From: Alteromonadaceae bacterium | Lineage (GTDB): Bacteria; Pseudomonadota; Gammaproteobacteria; Enterobacterales; Alteromonadaceae | Length of the DNA: 56,517 bases | Assembly (NCBI GenBank): GCA_013373625.1 | Contig: JABXHM010000015.1 | Span: 1-56,517, forward strand | Direction of reading: 5' to 3' | In this document: positions 9,759 to 18,728 of the stretch, one piece after another | Layout of the letters: each line of letters opens with the position of its first letter | How positions within the stretch are numbered: the stretch's first letter is position 1 | Notes under the pieces: model-generated | The model's input: the letters and a program-made list of their open reading frames with translations, nothing else | Databases searched by the model: none | Told to the model about the DNA's origin: nothing | Translations under genes and position numbers: made by a program

Positions 9759-9998
9759 ATGGCAGCATTACATAATGAAGCACTCGACCATGCTAAACAG
9801 GGCAACTGGGACGCTGCCCATGAGCTGGTGCAGGATCTCACCGACGAGTTATCCTGCCTTATTCATGGCTATTTGCACCGTGTAGAAGGCGATGAGTTTA
9901 ACGCCCGGTATTGGTATCAGCGAGCCGGACAGTCAATGCCGGCAAACAGCCTGGATGACGAACTCACCCGGCTTTTCGCTGTCGCGAAACAGCCCTGA
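9759..9998 (+). CDS. Small TPR-like hypothetical protein (79 aa)
   Basis: A short acidic helical protein beginning MAALHNEALDHAKQGNWDAAHEL. The first half has the spacing of a single tetratricopeptide hairpin (GNWDAAHELV, then IHGYLHRVEGD, then ARYWYQRAGQ), a pattern shared by small conserved proteins of gammaproteobacteria. AAAGGGTGAAAA precedes the ATG. It ends at 9998 and the opposing gene ends at 9999, so the two convergent genes abut with no space for a terminator. No function is assigned; protein binding is only a guess from the TPR-like pattern. Confidence 0.75.
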   Translation: MAALHNEALDHAKQGNWDAAHELVQDLTDELSCLIHGYLHRVEGDEFNARYWYQRAGQSMPANSLDDELTRLFAVAKQP

Positions 9999-10472
9999 TT
10001 AACCTTCGGCTTCTGCTTCTTCGAGCTGTTGCTCTTTCAGCTCCTGTTCTTTTATTTCGGTTTGAATAGTGGCTTGCAGTAACTCATGCTGCTCGCGGTT
10101 GAGCGGGTAAATCCGGTTGATGTAACACTTAAATGGCAGCGAGTCGGGAACATACACAAAATCCGATCCTTCACTTAATGTGTTGCCGAAACGGCGGTGC
10201 AGTAACAAGCCGGCAGAGAATGCAATTTCGTTACAGCGAGGAACAAGTTTTATCAGGTAATGACGCGACGGTGAACTTCTGAAAACGAGATATTCGTCGC
10301 TTAACTGCGCGTAACTATTGAGTCTGAAAGCGCTCACGGTACGATCCCGCTCGAGTTCTTGTTGCTCAACAAAGGATTCTATTAAAGACACCATTTCACT
10401 GTTGCTGAGCCGCGCTGAGGTGCAACTGGTCAGTGAAAATACTACGGCAAACAGAATAAACATCTTTTTCAT
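9999..10472 (-). CDS. DUF6491-type lipoprotein
   Basis: A 157-residue protein starting MKKMFILFAVVFSLTSCTS, a lipoprotein signal with lipobox SLTSC and the acylated Cys at about residue 18. The ATG at 10472 is preferred to the in-frame ATG at 10505 because it starts the signal peptide directly. The middle (AFRLNSYAQLSDEYLVFRSSPSRHYLIKLVPRC, then KCYINRIYPLNREQ) matches my recollection of DUF6491, a family of small envelope proteins common in alteromonads and xanthomonads. The C-terminus is a Glu/Gln-rich probable coiled coil. The function is unknown. Confidence 0.75.
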   Translation of the reverse strand: MKKMFILFAVVFSLTSCTSARLSNSEMVSLIESFVEQQELERDRTVSAFRLNSYAQLSDEYLVFRSSPSRHYLIKLVPRCNEIAFSAGLLLHRRFGNTLSEGSDFVYVPDSLPFKCYINRIYPLNREQHELLQATIQTEIKEQELKEQQLEEAEAEG

Positions 10473-10577
10473 CAATACGCTCCGACACAAGCTTGTTATA
10501 CTCATTGGGCAAGAGATACCGAAAATGGTTCCATGATTATTATTCGTTCCCTATAGCATGACTGACTGAGTTAAAAA

Positions 10578-11804
10578 TTGGATATTAAAGAGTTTATTCA
10601 GGTTCGCCGGTTTATATTAAAGCTCGGCAAAATGTTGCACAAATACGGGACTCCGGCATTCAGGCTGGAGGCATACTTAACCGAAGTAGCGCGTTACCTG
10701 GGTGTGCACGCCTCTTTTATTTCTACGCCCACCTCTTTATCTGTGGTGATATGGAGTGACCGCCACGAAGAAGAATACAGCCATAATGCCCGTCTCGCAC
10801 CCGGTGAGCTTGATCTGAACTCACTGTCACTGACCGATGAACTGGCTAACCTGCTGTTAACAGGTCAGGTGACATTGGCACAAGCCGACCAACGTCTCGA
10901 TGAAATAGACACCATGCCGAGCCCCTATGGCAAACTGATTACCGGTTGTTCCTACGGGCTTTCAACCGGTGCATTTGGCATGCTAATGGGCGGTGCCTGG
11001 TCAGAAGTACTGTGGTCGGGGCTGTTTGGCTTTGTGGCCTATTTTTGGGTGTTGTGGTCAGAGCGCTCAAAACGAGTGGCAATGATGATGGAACCGGTTA
11101 TGGCATACATGATTGCCTTTTTGGCCTGTGCTGCCAGCCGCTTTTTTGATCCGGGCATAAATATACCGCTCATAATTTTATCGTCGGTGATCATTTTTGT
11201 GCCTGGTTTAGCCCTGACTATGGGGCTGGCAGAGCTCTCTTCGCGTAATATGGTGTCTGGCACCGCGCGCATTATGGACGCCATGATGCAATTATTTAAA
11301 CTCTATTTTGGCGCGTTTTTAGGCGTCGCTACAGGTTTCAGCTTGTTTGGTGAAAACACTTACGCGCCTGCCGAATCGCTGCCGTACTGGTCTACCTTTG
11401 TGGCCGTGGTATTACTGGGGTTTGGCCTGGTCGCTATTTTTAAAACCCGTGCCAAACACATTCCCTGGGGACTGGCTGCTGCGCTAATCGGCTATAGCGC
11501 CACGGCACTGAGTTCAGATTTTCTGCCGCAAAATATTGGTAGCTTTATGGGCGCATTTACGCTGGGAATTTTTGCCAATGTATTCACCCGTATTGCTAAT
11601 CAACCGGCTACCATTGTCGCGATGCATGGCCTGATTGTGCTGGTCCCTGGCTCTAAAACCTACATTGGTTTGAATTCGTTTGTGTCCGGGCAGGACTTTG
11701 TCAATGCCGAACACATTGGGCAGGATGTATTTTTAATATTTATGTCGTTGGTGGCCGGACTCATTTTTGCCAATGTGGTGTACCCCACCAAAAAAGCACT
11801 ATAA
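10578..11804 (+). CDS. ThrE-type threonine/serine exporter family protein
   Basis: A 408-residue membrane protein joining the two halves that E. coli encodes separately as YjjP and YjjB. The N-terminal domain (about 1-120) has the family signature FILKLGKMLHKYGTPAFRLEAYL, and about ten membrane segments follow. Characterised members export threonine, serine or other small metabolites. The start must be a TTG at 10578 or a later codon, because an in-frame TAA lies at 10572-10574. The next ATG, at residue 19, would cut into the conserved first helix, so the rare TTG start is chosen. Only a weak GAG precedes it. It is monocistronic and converges on the two-component operon. Confidence 0.88.
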   Translation: MDIKEFIQVRRFILKLGKMLHKYGTPAFRLEAYLTEVARYLGVHASFISTPTSLSVVIWSDRHEEEYSHNARLAPGELDLNSLSLTDELANLLLTGQVTLAQADQRLDEIDTMPSPYGKLITGCSYGLSTGAFGMLMGGAWSEVLWSGLFGFVAYFWVLWSERSKRVAMMMEPVMAYMIAFLACAASRFFDPGINIPLIILSSVIIFVPGLALTMGLAELSSRNMVSGTARIMDAMMQLFKLYFGAFLGVATGFSLFGENTYAPAESLPYWSTFVAVVLLGFGLVAIFKTRAKHIPWGLAAALIGYSATALSSDFLPQNIGSFMGAFTLGIFANVFTRIANQPATIVAMHGLIVLVPGSKTYIGLNSFVSGQDFVNAEHIGQDVFLIFMSLVAGLIFANVVYPTKKAL

Positions 11805-11821
11805 CGCATGGTAAGCGAGAC

Positions 11822-12472
11822 TTAGCCCAGAATACCCAGCTCAACGGCGCGCAAGACCGCTCTGGTGCGATCGCGGGCACCAAGCTTTGCGAGAATAGTG
11901 GATACCTGATTTTTTACGGTTCCCTCAGATTTATACAGAGCAGTGGCAATTTCTTTGTTACTGCAGCCAGAGGCCATTAAGCGCAAAATTTCTTTTTCTT
12001 TCGCCGATAACGGCTCTGTCAGACAAGGCGCATCCGAGGGCGAACTCAAACCTTGTAAACTGTTAATCAGGGTTGTGGTAATCGCCGGCTGTATCAGCGA
12101 TTCCCCGTTATTGATGGCCTCTATGCCGGCCACTAAGGTTTCCAGAGAGACATCTTTTAACAGATAACCTTTAGCGCCTGCACTAAGTGCTCCCATCAGA
12201 CTTTCATGATCATCAAAGGTAGTAAGCATGATAGTAGGGATCAACGTATTGGCCTGCTTAAGCGCGTTAAGTAGCTCAATACCCGTCATGCGCGGCATGC
12301 GTATATCCAGCAGAATAACATCCACACCATCAACGTGGCTTTGCAACCACTGCAGCGCTTCCTCACCATCGTTGGCCTGGCCGACAACTTCAACCTTATC
12401 GGACAACGCCAGCAAACTGCACAGCCCCTGCCGCAAAAGCTGCTGATCGTCGACCACCAATACCCGTATCAT
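11822..12472 (-). CDS. NarL/FixJ-family response regulator
   Basis: A 216-residue regulator with a receiver domain (residues 1-120; acidic pocket Asp8/Asp9, phosphoacceptor Asp56 in LLDIRMP, Lys106 in LLKD) and a LuxR/GerE DNA-binding domain (about 150-212; LSAKEKEILRLMASGCSNKEIATAL, then GTVKNQVSTILAKLG). The ATG overlaps the kinase stop codon (ATGA), so the two proteins are co-translated. The likely target is the dyad at 13651-13678, upstream of both this operon and the divergent membrane-protein gene. Confidence 0.95.
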   Translation of the reverse strand: MIRVLVVDDQQLLRQGLCSLLALSDKVEVVGQANDGEEALQWLQSHVDGVDVILLDIRMPRMTGIELLNALKQANTLIPTIMLTTFDDHESLMGALSAGAKGYLLKDVSLETLVAGIEAINNGESLIQPAITTTLINSLQGLSSPSDAPCLTEPLSAKEKEILRLMASGCSNKEIATALYKSEGTVKNQVSTILAKLGARDRTRAVLRAVELGILG

Positions 12473-13608
12473 TGCTGCTCCGGTAAACGCAGACGGACGT
12501 GAAAGCCCGTTTCGCTGTGATCAAAGGTCGCGCTACCGTTTAATTCTGCCATGCGCTCGTTCATTCCTTTCAGGCCGTTACCCTCAATAAAGTTGGCACT
12601 GCCAGCGCCGTTGTCTGTAATATCAATCAATAACGCGTCACTTACCCGATAAATATGGATATCCAGCGTATCCGCTCTGCCATGACGTAAACTGTTGGTC
12701 AGACTTTCCTGAATACACCGCAGTAAGTTGGTGGCCTGTAAAAGGCTCAAACCACTGATATTAGTATTGCAAACAATGTTAACCTGAATTTTTTCGCGCA
12801 ATGGCTCAATCAGGGCCTGCATCGCCTGCAGTAAATCAAGCTGACCAAATTCACGCATATCAGACACAGCTTCGCGTACATCCGACAATAACAGGCGGGC
12901 AATAGTTAAACATTGATCAATCACCGGCTTTTGCTCAGCCGGGACTGTACGCGACGCCACCTGTAAATGCAGCGACAATCCGGTTAAATGATGGCCGACC
13001 AGATCGTGAATGTCACGTGCAATGCGGGTGCGTTCTTCTTTACGGCTGGCTTGCTGCATTAAGTCCTGTAATGCCCGTAATTCGCGGTTTGCCTGCTCGG
13101 CCCGCTGCTTCTCTTGCTCAGCCTGGTTGCGGCTTTCCATCATCACCAACGCGAACAAATTGAATGTCCAAAACAAAATGGCTGTGATCCATAACCCACC
13201 ATTTTGTTGCCACGCATAAACGTACAATAACCAGGGAAATGCCGACCACAGGGGAGACAGCCACAGGGTCTTTTTAAACGGCATAAAGTAGGGAAGCAAG
13301 GCCGACCAAATCACCAGCAGAATAGCGTTAAAAACGAGCGGACTAAGGCTGAAAACCGCTAACACTAACAGGTACTCAAGCCCTATCAGGGTATAGCGAA
13401 CCCGGGTATCGTGAGTAAAAGGTTCATCCTGGGTAACCAGCAAAAACAATAAGCCAAATAACCCAAAGCACACCAGCACGGGGACAATGTCAACCATGCT
13501 ATAGCGCTCAGAGTCAGCTAATAACCAAGCGTTAGCCAGTGCCACGACGAAAATGGTGACCAGCGCACCAAGTTGCTCCGGGGCGATATGTATGCGGAAT
13601 AATTTCAT
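12469..13608 (-). CDS. NarX/DesK-type sensor histidine kinase
   Basis: A 379-residue HisKA_3 kinase. The first 155 residues hold about five or six membrane segments with little periplasmic sequence, as in DesK- or LiaS-like sensors of membrane state. A coiled-coil linker follows (about 158-195). The phosphoacceptor is His201 in RIARDIHDLVGHH. The HATPase_c domain has an N box (CIQESLTNSLRHG) and a G1 box (DITDNGAGSANFIEGNGLKGM). It is first in the operon and overlaps its response regulator by four bases. The membrane-embedded sensor suggests detection of lipid or envelope condition rather than a soluble ligand. Confidence 0.93.
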   Translation of the reverse strand: MKLFRIHIAPEQLGALVTIFVVALANAWLLADSERYSMVDIVPVLVCFGLFGLLFLLVTQDEPFTHDTRVRYTLIGLEYLLVLAVFSLSPLVFNAILLVIWSALLPYFMPFKKTLWLSPLWSAFPWLLYVYAWQQNGGLWITAILFWTFNLFALVMMESRNQAEQEKQRAEQANRELRALQDLMQQASRKEERTRIARDIHDLVGHHLTGLSLHLQVASRTVPAEQKPVIDQCLTIARLLLSDVREAVSDMREFGQLDLLQAMQALIEPLREKIQVNIVCNTNISGLSLLQATNLLRCIQESLTNSLRHGRADTLDIHIYRVSDALLIDITDNGAGSANFIEGNGLKGMNERMAELNGSATFDHSETGFHVRLRLPEQQ

Positions 13609-13650
13609 GGTTGCCAGTATTGTTTAATTACGCTGATTTTGGAATAGGCC

Positions 13651-13678
13651 AAAAGTCATCTTTTACAGCGTGACTTTT
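13651..13678. promoter_or_regulatory. Dyad operator between two-component operon and membrane-protein gene
   Basis: AAAAGTCA (13651-13658) and its exact reverse complement TGACTTTT (13671-13678) are separated by 12 bases, and the symmetry extends to GGC on both outer sides with one base of slippage. It lies in the divergent intergenic region, about 45 bases from the kinase start and 140 from the other start. It is a good candidate for the binding site of the co-located LuxR-type response regulator. Confidence 0.5.
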
Positions 13679-13818
13679 GCCACTACTGCCAGTTCAACTC
13701 TATCGCTAATCTTATTAACACCAGACCAGCAAACAGTCGGCTTGCCTGAATGACACACCGGCTAGTGCAAAAATACACAGCAAAGATCAACGGGTTCCAG
13801 GTAGTTAAGGAGATAACG

Positions 13819-14559
13819 ATGAGTTATTTATACCAAACCATTTTAATGAGTCACATTCTGGCCGGGGCCTTAGGCCTTATATTGTTTTGGGTGCCAGTCA
13901 CCGCGCGCAAAGGATCGTTAAACCATCGCCGCTTCGGCGCACATTACCGCCGTATAATGCTAGTTACCATCGCCAGTGGCACGGCCATGGCATTCGCCTG
14001 GTTGTTTATTCCTGTCATGGTAAAACCGCAACTTGCCGGTCAGCCTGAACTAACCACTAACTTACAGCGCTTTGCTTTATTTCTATTACATCTGGCTGTA
14101 CAAATGTATGCGTCAGTAATGATGGGGCAATGGGCGCTGGACACTAAACTGAGCCGTCAGTCACTGCGCAGCATTTCACGCGTTGCCCCATCGGTATTGC
14201 TGGTGTTAACGAGTATCATGATTGGTATAGTAGGGATACTGCACCAACATGTGCTTATGCTGGTGTTTGCGCCATTAGGCTTGGCATTGAGTATCGGCCA
14301 GCTGCGGTTTATTTTTGCACAGCAGGTCGGTCCTAAAGCCTGGCTGGTTGAACACCTTGCAGGCTATATTGGTTCGGGCATCGGAGCCTACACGGCGTTT
14401 GCTTCATTTGGTGGCCGTACCATACTGAGTGACATTGGTGCGTGGCAATATGCGTTCTGGATTCTGCCGGGCGTGATTGGCGGTATCGCCATTAGCCGCC
14501 TGTCACGCCAGTACAGTACTGATAATAGTGCCAAGGTATCAACCCTAAAACCCCTTTAA
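13819..14559 (+). CDS. Predicted multi-pass inner-membrane protein
   Basis: A 246-residue protein with about seven hydrophobic segments and short basic loops (TARKGSLNHRRFGAHYRR), arranged like DUF2306-type membrane proteins, although I am not certain of the family. The ATG at 13819 is chosen over an in-frame ATG at 13750 because AAGGAG lies six bases before it and the protein then begins directly with a membrane segment (MSYLYQTILMSHILAGALGLI). Several His residues fall in or near membrane segments (H12, H100-region, H143-region), so heme or metal binding is possible. The divergent two-component operon and shared dyad suggest it may be that system's target. Confidence 0.7.
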   Translation: MSYLYQTILMSHILAGALGLILFWVPVTARKGSLNHRRFGAHYRRIMLVTIASGTAMAFAWLFIPVMVKPQLAGQPELTTNLQRFALFLLHLAVQMYASVMMGQWALDTKLSRQSLRSISRVAPSVLLVLTSIMIGIVGILHQHVLMLVFAPLGLALSIGQLRFIFAQQVGPKAWLVEHLAGYIGSGIGAYTAFASFGGRTILSDIGAWQYAFWILPGVIGGIAISRLSRQYSTDNSAKVSTLKPL

Positions 14560-14564
14560 GGCGT

Positions 14565-16277
14565 TTACGGCGCTGGCTGTTGATAGTCTCCGGCAGAAAA
14601 GCGGTCGATAATTTTCAGTAATGCCAGTAAATTGTGCTGCACATTGTCGACCCGGATTTCGTTGTTATATACCTGCGAACGCAGCCCGCCAAGTACCGCT
14701 TGTTTATTCCTGATGTAGTACATTTGGGCATCATCAGTGAACTCCAGTTGCATGGCATGACGAATTCCTTTCACTATAACCAGCCGATAGAGTTCCTGCC
14801 TGGCTTCATCGCCCGTTAACTTTGCCAACAACCAGGCATCAATGAGCCCCTCGAGGTAAACACCCGTTGCAGATGCATGGGGAGGCCCAAAGCCACCATC
14901 AGGAAAGTAAAAGCGGCCCTCAAAATCAGGATATTCATAGCCTAAATGCTCTTCGTAACCCTGCATGACGACCACCAGCCAGTCATTCATTTGTTTGATA
15001 GATTGCGCTAAGAAGGGATCTTTTGTTACCTGCCAGACTTTAAAATAAGCCTGTGTGTGCCAGGGTATAAATGCCGGGTTTCGGGCGCTTTTGTGCCAGG
15101 CCATATAAGTTCTGGCGCTTTTCATAAATTTGTCTAACAGCGGTGAAGTGGGCCCTTCCTGTTCGATGACGTGAGCCCAGTAATATAAGGCTTCGCCAGG
15201 ATAGAAGTTATGCACATCGTTGCGCTCCTGGCGAATAAAGGTTCTGAACATGCCGTCGGGTTGCCACTGCCCGGCAATAGCATTCGCCAGGCCATTGTAA
15301 GACTGACTAAAATCATCACGTTGCGGGGAAGTGAATATGGCCAGAGCTGCCAGGGCAGCGGCCCCTAATTTACGCTTGCCGTTATATTCTATGTAGCCAA
15401 TATCCTCTTCAGTTTTATAAAACGCATCCAGATTGTGTTGCAGGTTTTGCTGCGCTAACGAACGCAATGATTCATCCTGTTGCCTGTTAGCCCATACCTG
15501 CAGGGCATAACTGGCCATAAACTGTCGAATCATATTATTGGACTGAGAAAAAGCATCCAGGCTCGGCCAGTATTTGTATTGGGTTTCGCCGGTTGTTTTA
15601 CTGGTATTGTTAACCAACCAGCTGGCTAACCTATTGCTCATTCGGGTTACACTGTCTCTACTGACATCAGTGATTGGCACGAGGGTGTTACCGCGATAAA
15701 GCCTGGTAATTTCTTTACGTGCTACGTCAGCATAGAACTGTTCGTTGTCATAGGTTTGCATGATAAGTTGTGATGAATTGACTTCGCTTAGTTCGGCGCC
15801 TAGCTGAGAAGTGAAATCTTCAAGTATTAACCACGGCGTCCGGTTGGTTGCAACGGCAACTAACCCGCAATAGTTAACCTTTTTGCCATTGTATTCAAAC
15901 TCTACACCTTTCACGCCGGTTAAGGTCTGAAAACTGTTTTTTGATTTAAGTGGCGTAGCTTCCGGCACAAAGTTATAGCCAAAACAAAGCGTTAGCTGTT
16001 CAAACTCGAGTTCTTTCAGGGTGTTTATGGCGGTGTTGAGGAGCAACTGCCAGCCCTTATCACTTTTTAAGGATACCTGACCTGCCAACTCACCATTTTG
16101 CCAGGCGTGTATCTGCAAAAACTCTGCACGATCAGCATGCTCAAGATGTTGTGCCAGGTATTCGCGCAGAAAGCCAAGGGGCTCATGATCAATGTCGGGG
16201 GTAACCTTTTTAAGGCCATAAAAAATGCCAGCTCCCGCTAGCAACACAAGCACAACACCAACCAGCCACTTGCCCAT
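14565..16277 (-). CDS. Membrane-anchored protein with predicted alpha-toroid fold
   Basis: A 570-residue protein that I cannot name. An N-terminal hydrophobic helix (residues 4-22, WLVGVVLVLLAGAGIFYGL) should anchor it with the body in the periplasm. Residues about 40-200 form a mixed domain. From about 215 onward the sequence is a run of paired helices with Trp/Tyr-rich loops (QYKYWPSLDAF, FYPGEALYYWAHVIE, NPAFIPWHTQAYFKVWQ, GGFGPPHASATGVYLEGLIDAWLLAK) typical of six-hairpin glycosidase or terpenoid-cyclase toroids. A carbohydrate-active role is plausible but not shown. It is downstream of eutC on the same strand, separated by 133 bases with a small hairpin at 16338-16353, and is probably transcribed separately. 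Confidence 0.6.
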   Translation of the reverse strand: MGKWLVGVVLVLLAGAGIFYGLKKVTPDIDHEPLGFLREYLAQHLEHADRAEFLQIHAWQNGELAGQVSLKSDKGWQLLLNTAINTLKELEFEQLTLCFGYNFVPEATPLKSKNSFQTLTGVKGVEFEYNGKKVNYCGLVAVATNRTPWLILEDFTSQLGAELSEVNSSQLIMQTYDNEQFYADVARKEITRLYRGNTLVPITDVSRDSVTRMSNRLASWLVNNTSKTTGETQYKYWPSLDAFSQSNNMIRQFMASYALQVWANRQQDESLRSLAQQNLQHNLDAFYKTEEDIGYIEYNGKRKLGAAALAALAIFTSPQRDDFSQSYNGLANAIAGQWQPDGMFRTFIRQERNDVHNFYPGEALYYWAHVIEQEGPTSPLLDKFMKSARTYMAWHKSARNPAFIPWHTQAYFKVWQVTKDPFLAQSIKQMNDWLVVVMQGYEEHLGYEYPDFEGRFYFPDGGFGPPHASATGVYLEGLIDAWLLAKLTGDEARQELYRLVIVKGIRHAMQLEFTDDAQMYYIRNKQAVLGGLRSQVYNNEIRVDNVQHNLLALLKIIDRFSAGDYQQPAP

Positions 16278-16410
16278 GAAAGTAAACTCCCGCTATTTTA
16301 TTTCTCTCTGAGATTTATATATTCAAATATAGAATCTTGGTGACTTTTCACCACCGCAGTACTCTAGCCTAAAGCTTGTCAGGCGCCATAAATCCAAACT
16401 AAAACAAGCA

Positions 16411-17286
16411 TTATTCAGTATTATCACCAACGCATTGTGCAGACAACATAAATACACGACTCAGCGGTAACTTGTCAGTAATCGCATCATCGGAGCGGTC
16501 CTTTAATGCCACGCCACTGATCTGTTTGTTACGCGCATTTTCCATTAAGTACGCACAGCGATGGGCTGCTTTGTCAGGCGTTAGTCCGGCATGCCGGACA
16601 TTTGAAATACAGTTTCGTTTGGCATCATCAAAACCACGTTTCGGTGCCCAGGTAAGATAAATGCCTAAACTATCGGGTGAACTTAAACCCGGTCGTTCAC
16701 CAATGAGAACCACAACCATTTGCGCATTTAGTTGCTCAGCAATATCATCGCCAATGGCGACTCTGCCCTGCTGAGCAATACACAGCGGTGCCAATTGCCA
16801 GGCCTTATTGGCCCGCGTTAACCGGGCCAATAAGGCCGATAAAAATGGCGGAACCTGTTTGTGCACGGCAGTGGCAGAAAGCCCATCAGCAACAACAATA
16901 GCCACATCAACAGGCGAATCACTGCGATATTGTTGCAATTGATATGCACTTGCTTCACTGAGGTTGCGGCCCAGGTCGGGTCGCTGTAAATAGATCAGGC
17001 GCTCTGTTGCTTCGCTCTGCACCGACAATATGTTTAGCGGCTCATTCATGTAAGTAAGTACTTGCAAATCATCGATTAGCTGCGTGCTATCGAGCGATGC
17101 GTGCACAGCGTCAATGGCTTGCGCATGCGCTAACTGAAACCTTAATAACTCACTGGTAGGCAGGCTGGTACCAGCACGCCCGAGGCCAATGCGCGCTGCT
17201 GTAAACTGGCGCAGTTGCTGCCAGCGGTCTACATGCAGGTGCTGCTCGTTGTGACGCGCCGGTTTTTTAGTCTGATGGTCAGACAT
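16411..17286 (-). CDS. eutC: Ethanolamine ammonia-lyase small subunit
   Basis: A 291-residue EutC. With EutB it forms the adenosylcobalamin-dependent enzyme that splits ethanolamine into acetaldehyde and ammonia. The start MSDHQTKKPARH at 17286 follows GGAGGAAATGCC and overlaps the end of eutB by eight bases, showing translational coupling; a longer in-frame start at 17316 is less likely. Recognisable EutC stretches are RIGLGRAGTSLPTSELLRFQLAHAQAIDAVH, VAIVVADGLSATAVH, VVVLIGERPGLSSPDSLGIY and CISNVRHAGLTPDKAA, which contribute to cobalamin binding. No microcompartment or reactivase genes accompany it here. Confidence 0.95.
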   Translation of the reverse strand: MSDHQTKKPARHNEQHLHVDRWQQLRQFTAARIGLGRAGTSLPTSELLRFQLAHAQAIDAVHASLDSTQLIDDLQVLTYMNEPLNILSVQSEATERLIYLQRPDLGRNLSEASAYQLQQYRSDSPVDVAIVVADGLSATAVHKQVPPFLSALLARLTRANKAWQLAPLCIAQQGRVAIGDDIAEQLNAQMVVVLIGERPGLSSPDSLGIYLTWAPKRGFDDAKRNCISNVRHAGLTPDKAAHRCAYLMENARNKQISGVALKDRSDDAITDKLPLSRVFMLSAQCVGDNTE

Positions 17287-18679
17287 TGGCATTTCCTCCG
17301 GGCAGCATGGCGGCAAAGCGTTGCGATAGCTCGTCGGTCAACAATGAGTTGCCACTCCTGGTAAAAATTTTCTGCTCTTCTAGCCACGCGTCAAATTCTG
17401 GCGCCGGCTTTGCTCCAAACAACTGGCGCACATAGAGGGCATCGTGAAACGAGGTAGTTTGATAGTTCAGCATAATATCATCGGCGCCTGGAATGCCCAT
17501 AATGAACTGACAATGCGCACTTGCCAGTAGCGTCAGCAAGTTATCCATATCGTTTTGATCGGCTTCAGCATGGTTGGTGTAACACACATCACACCCCATC
17601 GGTAAGCCCAGTAATTTGCCACAAAAATGGTCTTCCAACCCGGCCCGAATAATTTGTTTGCCATCGAACAGGTACTCAGGGCCAATAAAACCCACCACCG
17701 TATTGACCAGCAACGGGTCAAGTACCCGCGCCAGACCATAAGCGCGCGCCTCACAGGTTTGTTGGTCTACCCCATGATGCCCGTTGGCCGACAGCGCACT
17801 GCCCTGCCCGGTTTCAAAATACATAACATTGTGACCAACCGTACCGCGTTTGAGCGACAGTGCCGCCTCTCTTGCCTCCTGCAGCATGGCCAGCGAAACA
17901 CCAAAACTCTCATTAGTTTTTTGCGTACCGCCAATCGACTGAAAAACCAAATCTACCGGCGCACCGCGCTCTATGGCTTCGATGGTATTGGTGACATGGG
18001 TCAGCACACAGGACTGGGTAGGAATATTGTAACTAGCGATTAGTTCATCGAGCATATGCAGCAAGTTGATAGTTTGCGCCACGTTGTCGGTCGCCGGATT
18101 GATACCGATGACGGCATCGCCACTGCCGTACATGAGTCCGTCAAAAATCGATGCGGCGATGCCGTTAAGATCATCGGTGGGATGATTCGGCTGCAAACGA
18201 GTCGAAAAATGCCCGGGAATACCAATGGTATTGCGAAAGGCCGTGATGACCTCACATTTTCGCGCCACTAAAATCAAATCCTGATTACGCATGATTTTAC
18301 TCACTGCAGCGACCATTTCTGGCGTTAACCCGGGACTCACATCCTGTAATACCACAGCATCGGTAGATTCGAGCAATAACCAGTTGCGTAATTCTCCCAC
18401 CGTTAAGCCCGCAACAGGCTCAAATGCGTCGCGATCATGGGTGTCTAAAATAAGGCGGGTAATGTCGTCTTGTTCGTAAGGAATTACCGTTTCGTTAAGA
18501 AAGGTCGTCAGCGGTAAGTCGGCAAGCACCATTTGAGCAACCACGCGCTCTTCGGCAGTAGTCGCCGCGACACCAGCCAACTGATCACCGGAGCGAAGCG
18601 GCGATGCCTTAGCCATCACCCCGGCTAAATCTTTAAACCGATAGGTGCGCTGACCTAACTGATAACGATATCCTGCCAT
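17279..18679 (-). CDS. eutB: Ethanolamine ammonia-lyase large subunit
   Basis: A 466-residue EutB, the TIM-barrel catalytic subunit of ethanolamine ammonia-lyase. Family motifs include GEELRNWLLLES-like VGELRNWLLLEST, QDVSPGLTPEMVAAVSKIMRNQDLILVARKC, GIPGHFSTRLQPNHPTDD, VIGINPATDNV, SVLTHVTNT, FQSIGGTQKTNESFGV, GQGSALSANGHHGVDQQTCEARAYGLAR and GLPMGCDVCYTNHAEADQND. The length is close to the usual 453-465 residues. AAGGGAG precedes the ATG. The pair is monofunctional here: no eutA reactivase, ethanolamine permease or aldehyde dehydrogenase is adjacent, so acetaldehyde must be handled by genes elsewhere. A 105-base spacer with a strong hairpin separates it from the aminotransferase gene upstream. 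Confidence 0.96.
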   Translation of the reverse strand: MAGYRYQLGQRTYRFKDLAGVMAKASPLRSGDQLAGVAATTAEERVVAQMVLADLPLTTFLNETVIPYEQDDITRLILDTHDRDAFEPVAGLTVGELRNWLLLESTDAVVLQDVSPGLTPEMVAAVSKIMRNQDLILVARKCEVITAFRNTIGIPGHFSTRLQPNHPTDDLNGIAASIFDGLMYGSGDAVIGINPATDNVAQTINLLHMLDELIASYNIPTQSCVLTHVTNTIEAIERGAPVDLVFQSIGGTQKTNESFGVSLAMLQEAREAALSLKRGTVGHNVMYFETGQGSALSANGHHGVDQQTCEARAYGLARVLDPLLVNTVVGFIGPEYLFDGKQIIRAGLEDHFCGKLLGLPMGCDVCYTNHAEADQNDMDNLLTLLASAHCQFIMGIPGADDIMLNYQTTSFHDALYVRQLFGAKPAPEFDAWLEEQKIFTRSGNSLLTDELSQRFAAMLPGGNANV

Positions 18680-18728
18680 GGCGCGTCTCCCTTATACGGG
18701 TGAAAAGGATGTTAGTCCTCTTCCATCA

